The notes under the pieces: generated by a model | Seen by the model: only the letters and a program-made list of their open reading frames with translations | The model's database searches: none | Told to the model about the DNA's origin: nothing | Program-made: the position numbers and the translations under genes | Assembly (NCBI GenBank): GCA_030637025.1 | Contig: DAOVVV010000043.1 | Location: forward strand, 1-16,576 | Direction of reading: 5' to 3' | Origin: JAGLHV01 sp023143305 [NCBI: Clostridia bacterium] | GTDB taxonomy: Bacteria > CBDUZB01 > JAGLHV01 | DNA length: 16,576 nt | Part shown: positions 12,840 through 16,576 of the stretch, in pieces | How the letters are laid out: every line of letters begins with the position of its first letter | Numbering within the stretch: the first letter of the stretch is position 1

Positions 12840-13511
12840 ATGAGTAAAATTAAAATAGATAAGATTATTCGTTCAAAAAGACGGACTTTGTCCCTGGAGA
12901 TTGAGCCTGATGCCAGACTGATTGTCAGGGCTCCCCAAAAAACTTCATTAGATTACATTGAACAAATTGTGCAGAAAAAGCGTTTATGGATACAAAGTAA
13001 ACAGCAACTAACCAGGGAGAAGTATGCAGAAAGACAATCAAAGAAATTTGTGAATGGGGAGGGTTTTCTTTATTTGGGGCATACCTATCCTTTATCTATC
13101 GTTAATGATAATGTTCCATTTCTATTCGATAATGAGTTTCTGCTTTCAAAACATCTCCTTTCAAAAGGGCGAAAACTATTTATAGATTGGTATAAGAAAG
13201 CAGCATATCGGAAGATAGGAGACAGATTAGACCGGCATGCTTCTTTTTCCGGGTTTAAATATAACAAATTCGGCATAACAAGCGCTCAAAAACGTTGGGG
13301 TTCCTGTAATTATAAGAATACTTTATCTTTTAGCTGGCGATTAATAATGGCCCCGTTGAGGGTGATTGATTATGTGGTTGTTCACGAGTTGGTACATACT
13401 GTAGAAAAAAATCACTCAAAGAGGTTTTGGAATAGAGTTAAGTTGCTGGACCCAAATTATCAAGACAATAGAAAATGGATAAAAGAAAACGGGCACAGAT
13501 TAATAATTTAA
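12840..13511 (+). CDS. YgjP-like metallopeptidase (M48/WLM-type, DUF45)
   Basis: I chose the ATG at 12840 (223 residues) over an in-frame TTG two codons earlier; neither has a good ribosome binding site. The N-terminal domain shows the family's RSKRRTLSLEI and LIVRAP strands, then LYLGHTYPL near 77-85. Residues 152-156 are RWGSC, the typical motif before the zinc site. VHELVH at 181-186 gives HExxH with His182, Glu183 and His186, and His192 in NHSKRFW is the third ligand. All zinc ligands are present, so it should be active. The physiological substrate of this family is not established. It ends 22 bases before the radical SAM gene, likely in one unit. Confidence 0.9.
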   Translation: MSKIKIDKIIRSKRRTLSLEIEPDARLIVRAPQKTSLDYIEQIVQKKRLWIQSKQQLTREKYAERQSKKFVNGEGFLYLGHTYPLSIVNDNVPFLFDNEFLLSKHLLSKGRKLFIDWYKKAAYRKIGDRLDRHASFSGFKYNKFGITSAQKRWGSCNYKNTLSFSWRLIMAPLRVIDYVVVHELVHTVEKNHSKRFWNRVKLLDPNYQDNRKWIKENGHRLII

Positions 13512-13533
13512 AGATGGATATCGGGGAACGTTT

Positions 13534-14835
13534 ATGAAAAAAATACTTATTGTTAATTCCTGGATATATGATTTTGCAGCTTATGATTTATGGCTTAAAC
13601 CGTGGGGGCTTTTGAAGATATCGTCAATACTTAAAAAAGCGGGTTTTCAAGTATATTGTGTGGACACATTAGACAGACACCACCCTTTAATTAAAGAGAA
13701 AATTAGAGATCGGTCGGATGGTACAGGGAAATACTTAACCGAAGAAATCAAACAGCCGGATGTTTTTCAAGATATCCCCCGAAAATATAAAAGATACGGT
13801 TTACCCATAGAGTATTTTCTAAAAGCTTTGCCTCAAGAGGAGATAGATTTTATATTGGTGTCTTCAAGTATGACTTATTGGTATCAAGGGGTATTTCAGG
13901 CAATAAAGACGCTTAAACGGGTTTATCAAGGTGTTCCTGTCATTTTAGGGGGAACCTATGCGACCTTGTGTTATAATCATGCCGTAGACAAAAGCGGGGC
14001 GGATCATGTTGTCAAGAACAATGAATTGGATAAACTCTCTTTCCTTTTGGGAAAAGAATGTGATTTTTCTTTTAGTAATATTTTAGATGAGCTGATAGAT
14101 TATGAATGTTATCATAATCCTGCTTACGCAGTATTGAGAATATCTCTGGGATGCCCTTTTAATTGCCTTTATTGTGCTCAAAAGCTGTTGGGTCCTGGTT
14201 TTATACTTAAAGACAAAAAAAGTGCTTTAAAAGAGATTAAACTGCTTTATCAAAGGGGTATAAGAAATTTTGCTTTTTATGATGATGCCCTTTTATTTAA
14301 TCAGGATTATATAAAATGGTATCTGGAAGCAATCATAAAAGAAGTAGGTCACGATATGAGTTTTTATACTCCTAATGGCTTGCATGCTAAATTTATTAGC
14401 AAAGATATAGCAAAATTGATGAAACAAGTAAACTTTGTAAATCCGATATTAAGTCTGGAGACAACAAACCGGGAAAAAGAAAAGAGTTGGCATAGCAAGG
14501 TTACCGGAGAACAACTTCAAAAGGCAATATCGAATTTAAAGGAAGCCGGGTACAAAAAAGGAGAATATTCGGTATATCTCCTGTTGGGTGCACCGGGGAG
14601 TAACATCAAGGAAGTAAAAGAGGGGGTGGAGTTTATTTATTCGCTGGGTGCCAGGGTATCACTAAGTGAATTTTCACCTATTCCCGGCACAGAAATGGCC
14701 GAAAACTTTAATGAAATAGACAACGAACCGCTTTTACAGAATAATAGTTATTTTCCGTCATTTGCATTATCCGAATGGAAAGATATTCATTCAGTTAAAG
14801 AAAAAGCGGTTTATTTGAATGCCTCTTTAAATTAA
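13534..14835 (+). CDS. B12-binding-type radical SAM protein
   Basis: This encodes 433 residues. Residues about 1-165 form an N-terminal Rossmann-like domain of the cobalamin-binding type (MKKILIVNSW, WGLLKISSILKKAGFQVYCVD, VPVILGGTYAT). The standard DxHxxG cobalamin ligand motif is not visible; DTLDRHHP at 44-51 is the nearest stretch. The radical SAM cluster motif CPFNCLYC has Cys207, Cys211 and Cys214 (CxxxCxxC). The barrel follows with FAFYDDALLFN near 258-268 and LLLGAPGSN near 351-359. The reaction is unknown; relatives carry out methylations and other modifications. GGGGAACG precedes the ATG. It is the last gene before a G/C-run region. Confidence 0.9.
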   Translation: MKKILIVNSWIYDFAAYDLWLKPWGLLKISSILKKAGFQVYCVDTLDRHHPLIKEKIRDRSDGTGKYLTEEIKQPDVFQDIPRKYKRYGLPIEYFLKALPQEEIDFILVSSSMTYWYQGVFQAIKTLKRVYQGVPVILGGTYATLCYNHAVDKSGADHVVKNNELDKLSFLLGKECDFSFSNILDELIDYECYHNPAYAVLRISLGCPFNCLYCAQKLLGPGFILKDKKSALKEIKLLYQRGIRNFAFYDDALLFNQDYIKWYLEAIIKEVGHDMSFYTPNGLHAKFISKDIAKLMKQVNFVNPILSLETTNREKEKSWHSKVTGEQLQKAISNLKEAGYKKGEYSVYLLLGAPGSNIKEVKEGVEFIYSLGARVSLSEFSPIPGTEMAENFNEIDNEPLLQNNSYFPSFALSEWKDIHSVKEKAVYLNASLN

Positions 14836-14843
14836 AAATAAAA

Positions 14844-14905
14844 ATTCCCCCGGCCCCTTTTTCAAAGGAGGAAGAAAATATAGGTACATTTAAAAAGGGG
14901 GGAAA
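14844..14905. repeat. Palindromic C-run/G-run element after the radical SAM gene
   Basis: ATTCCCCCGGCCCCTTTTTC (14844-14863) can pair with AAAAAGGGGGGAA (14892-14904), and a shorter hairpin, CCCCTTT with AAAGGAGG, lies inside it. It starts 8 bases after the stop of the upstream gene, so it may end that transcript despite the lack of a T-run. The 14-base AAAAAGGGGGGAAA recurs at 15004-15017, directly before the next gene. The look is that of a decayed dispersed intergenic repeat. Confidence 0.45.
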
Positions 14906-15023
14906 ACAAGTATTTTTAACAAAAAGCTTTGCAATTAATACAGATATAAATGAATTATCCATGCTTCGCCGAGGCGATACTGAATATTTTTGACCTTACT
15001 CTAAAAAAGGGGGGAAAGATTTT

Positions 15024-15761
15024 ATGAAACAAAAAATGTGTAAAGAATTACTATTGATGGGATTAAGCTTTTTATTATGTAGTGCTTTATTATTTTCAGC
15101 AGAAAAAGAAGAAAAAAACTGGAATTTATCCAGTGAGCTTTCTTATGTTACATCCAGTGGAAATAATGAGCTATCCACTGCTAATTTGCAGAGTTTATAC
15201 CAGCAGAAATGGGTAAAAACAAGTTTTCATTTAGACGGCAGTTTTCTTTTTTCTACCCAGGAGAACACTACCACTGCTGAACAATATCATCTGGGTGAAA
15301 AAGTAGAATATAAGATAGAAAAAAAAATATATCTTTTTGAATACGGAGAGTGGTTAAAAAATAATTTTGCAGGAATAAACAATCAGTATAAGCTGCAGGC
15401 AGGGGGTGGTTATTGGTTTATAGATACCTCCGCAGATAAATTCAGGGGTGAATTAGGTGCCGGTTATACCATGGAAGAAGATAATAATTCATTAGAGTCG
15501 GAATATGGTTCTTACCGGGTTTATGGCGAATATCAGCATCATTTTTCTTCTACTGCATTTTTTTCTTCCCAGGCAGAATTTAGTGGTAATTTGGAAGATG
15601 ACCGGGATTATCAGGTCAATTCAATAACAGGGTTAACTACGGTGTTAAGCAGTAATTTATCTTCTAAAATTGCATATACTTTAAAATATGATCACCAACC
15701 GGTCACCGGATTTAAAAAAACCGATACTATTTTGACAGCGGCATTAATATTGAAATTATAA
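15024..15761 (+). CDS. DUF481-family outer-membrane beta-barrel protein
   Basis: This encodes 245 residues. The signal peptide covers about 1-26, with a Leu-rich core and likely cleavage after FSA. The mature part begins NWNLSSELSYVTSSGNNE, the hallmark DUF481 start, and continues as alternating amphipathic strands (for example FRGELGAGYTME and KIAYTLKYDHQPV) to a final strand ending in Leu. Length fits the family (YdiY-like, salt-stress-associated outer-membrane proteins). It is the best evidence that the cell has an outer membrane. The ribosome binding site is the run GGGGGGAAAG at 15010-15019, part of a repeated AAAAAGGGGGGAAA sequence. I see no clear promoter in the 188-base gap before it. 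Confidence 0.88.
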   Translation: MKQKMCKELLLMGLSFLLCSALLFSAEKEEKNWNLSSELSYVTSSGNNELSTANLQSLYQQKWVKTSFHLDGSFLFSTQENTTTAEQYHLGEKVEYKIEKKIYLFEYGEWLKNNFAGINNQYKLQAGGGYWFIDTSADKFRGELGAGYTMEEDNNSLESEYGSYRVYGEYQHHFSSTAFFSSQAEFSGNLEDDRDYQVNSITGLTTVLSSNLSSKIAYTLKYDHQPVTGFKKTDTILTAALILKL

Positions 15762-15772
15762 GGAGTAATAAA

Positions 15773-16030
15773 ATGATTAAAACCATAGGTTTGGTAGCGG
15801 CAATAATATTACCGCTGTGGAATATTCCGCTGATTATACGCATAATTAAGCGAAAATCGTCAGAAGATATCAGTGTTGCCTGGGTATTGGGTGTCTGGTT
15901 TTGTTTATTGGCAATGTTTCCTTCCGGGATATTATCAACAGATATCGTTTGGAAAGCTTTTAATATAGCAAATACGCTTTTGTTTAGCTGTGTAGTGGTG
16001 ATTGTCCTTTTGTATCGTAAATCAAAATAA
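15773..16030 (+). CDS. Small PQ-loop / SemiSWEET-like membrane protein
   Basis: This encodes 85 residues with three membrane helices at about 4-22, 35-52 and 60-81. PLWNIPLIIRIIKRKSSEDI at 14-33 matches the first helix and following loop of SemiSWEET/PQ-loop transporters (usual pattern PQ...xxKKSSxxIS). The PQ pair is replaced (NIP), as in several bacterial variants. SemiSWEETs dimerise to form sugar facilitators, but the substrate is not predictable here. An AAGGAG site lies just before the ATG. It starts 11 bases after the DUF481 gene, so the two are probably co-transcribed. Confidence 0.78.
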   Translation: MIKTIGLVAAIILPLWNIPLIIRIIKRKSSEDISVAWVLGVWFCLLAMFPSGILSTDIVWKAFNIANTLLFSCVVVIVLLYRKSK

Positions 16031-16073
16031 AAAGCAGTGTTAAAAATCAAATAGGTGAGGGGAATTATTACAG

Positions 16074-16576
16074 ATGAAAAGAAAATATTTAAATTTTTGT
16101 AAAATGGGATTATTTTTTTTGGTTTATGTTGGGTTTATGTTTGCTTTTAATGTTAAAGTTTGGGCGGGAACATTGATTTCTATTGATTCGGCAACCTATA
16201 ATGGAGGTAATGATGATGATGCGTGGGGAGTAACGACAGATGGTAATAATAATATTATTGTTACTGGACATAGTTCGGATGGAGCAAATGATGATTATTT
16301 TACCATAAAATATGATAACAATTTAGTGGTTATCGCTTCGGTAGCTTATGATGGAGGTGGTAATGATTCTGCGCGGGGAGTAGCGATAGATGGTAATAAT
16401 AACATTATTGTTTCCGGAAAAAGTTTTATGGGAGGAAATGATGATTATTTTACCATAAAATATGATAGTAATTTAGTCGTTATTACTTCGAAAGCTTATG
16501 ATGGAGGTAGTTACGATACTGCGCGGGGAGTAGCGATAGATGGTAATAATAACATTATTGTTACTGGATATAGTTA
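16074..16576 (+). CDS. Secreted SBBP-like repeat protein (3' end beyond window)
   Basis: The reading frame is open from the ATG at 16074 to the window end (167 codons plus two bases). A signal peptide covers about 1-31 (basic start, Phe/Val-rich core, cleavage near VWA). From residue 42 on the protein consists of 50-residue repeats, each carrying YDGGxxDxARGVAIDGNNN, then IIVTGxS and DDYFTIKYDxNLVV. The pattern is that of SBBP/beta-propeller repeats (xGNIYVTGYS plus a YDYxTIKYD strand), so blades of a propeller exposed outside the cell are expected. Two full repeats and part of a third are present. GGTGAGGGG lies about 14 bases before the ATG. The protein is probably much longer. Confidence 0.85.
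   Translation, partial: MKRKYLNFCKMGLFFLVYVGFMFAFNVKVWAGTLISIDSATYNGGNDDDAWGVTTDGNNNIIVTGHSSDGANDDYFTIKYDNNLVVIASVAYDGGGNDSARGVAIDGNNNIIVSGKSFMGGNDDYFTIKYDSNLVVITSKAYDGGSYDTARGVAIDGNNNIIVTGYS
16197..16576 (+). repeat. Tandem 150-bp coding repeats
   Basis: Units start at 16197, 16347 and 16497, exactly 150 bases apart. The most conserved blocks are GCGCGGGGAGTAGCGATAGA (16371 and 16521; GCGTGGGGAGTA at 16221), GATGGTAATAATAACATTAT, and GATGATTATTTTACCATAAA. Near-identity at the DNA level, also at silent positions, points to recent duplication or conversion between units. The array continues beyond the window. Confidence 0.85.

Noticed and set aside
16197-16576. Regular repeats that could be read as a CRISPR array
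   Set aside because: The period is 150 bp with the whole unit conserved and in frame; the units encode a protein repeat, not short repeats with unique spacers.

Overview
The window looks like a low-GC, strongly Shine-Dalgarno-using, anaerobic diderm bacterium. A DUF481-type outer-membrane protein, lipoproteins and SBBP-type exported repeats argue for an outer membrane. A Fur / NifX-Orp / ferredoxin-MinD gene block and a radical SAM enzyme argue for anaerobic life. I cannot name the taxon; an uncultivated anaerobic lineage is my best guess. Every gene I accept is on the + strand.

1-1780 resembles part of an integron cassette array. It holds small orphan genes, mostly exported or membrane proteins and very AT-rich, separated by attC-like imperfect palindromes. 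One palindrome is clear (1316-1395), one is good and overlaps the end of the preceding gene (151-209), one is degenerate (1706-1780), and a possible remnant lies at 729-765. No integrase is visible. The array stops just before a strong promoter with a perfect 22-bp palindromic operator that drives a Fic-family protein with its own HTH (2004-2918).

2977-6923 is the most coherent system: a Fur-family repressor with a near-perfect promoter and Fur box, a second near-identical Fur box, and then DUF5320 protein, two NifX/Orp-like proteins, a Gly-rich zinc-ribbon protein and two MinD-type ATPases each carrying two 4Fe-4S motifs. This resembles the Orange-protein (Orp) complex genes of sulfate reducers, but with Fur-type rather than sigma-54 control. 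Three of its proteins, including Fur itself, begin with the same MPGxxxxGP tag behind a conserved leader. An FmdB-type zinc ribbon and an OsmC-type peroxidase follow at 7104-7968.

8145-14835 is a mixed housekeeping/accessory stretch: a membrane-anchored alpha/beta hydrolase, a GNAT-like acyltransferase, a KDSR-like short-chain reductase, an AT-rich lipoprotein hydrolase with a small membrane protein, a YgjP-type metallopeptidase and a radical SAM protein. Two copies of a dispersed palindromic element with TIR-like ends sit at 7337-7439 and 10443-10581; the second has a further small hairpin inserted in it.

15024-16576 encodes envelope and exported proteins: a DUF481 outer-membrane protein, a SemiSWEET/PQ-loop-like small membrane protein, and the start of an SBBP-like secreted protein built of exact 150-bp (50-residue) repeats that runs off the window.
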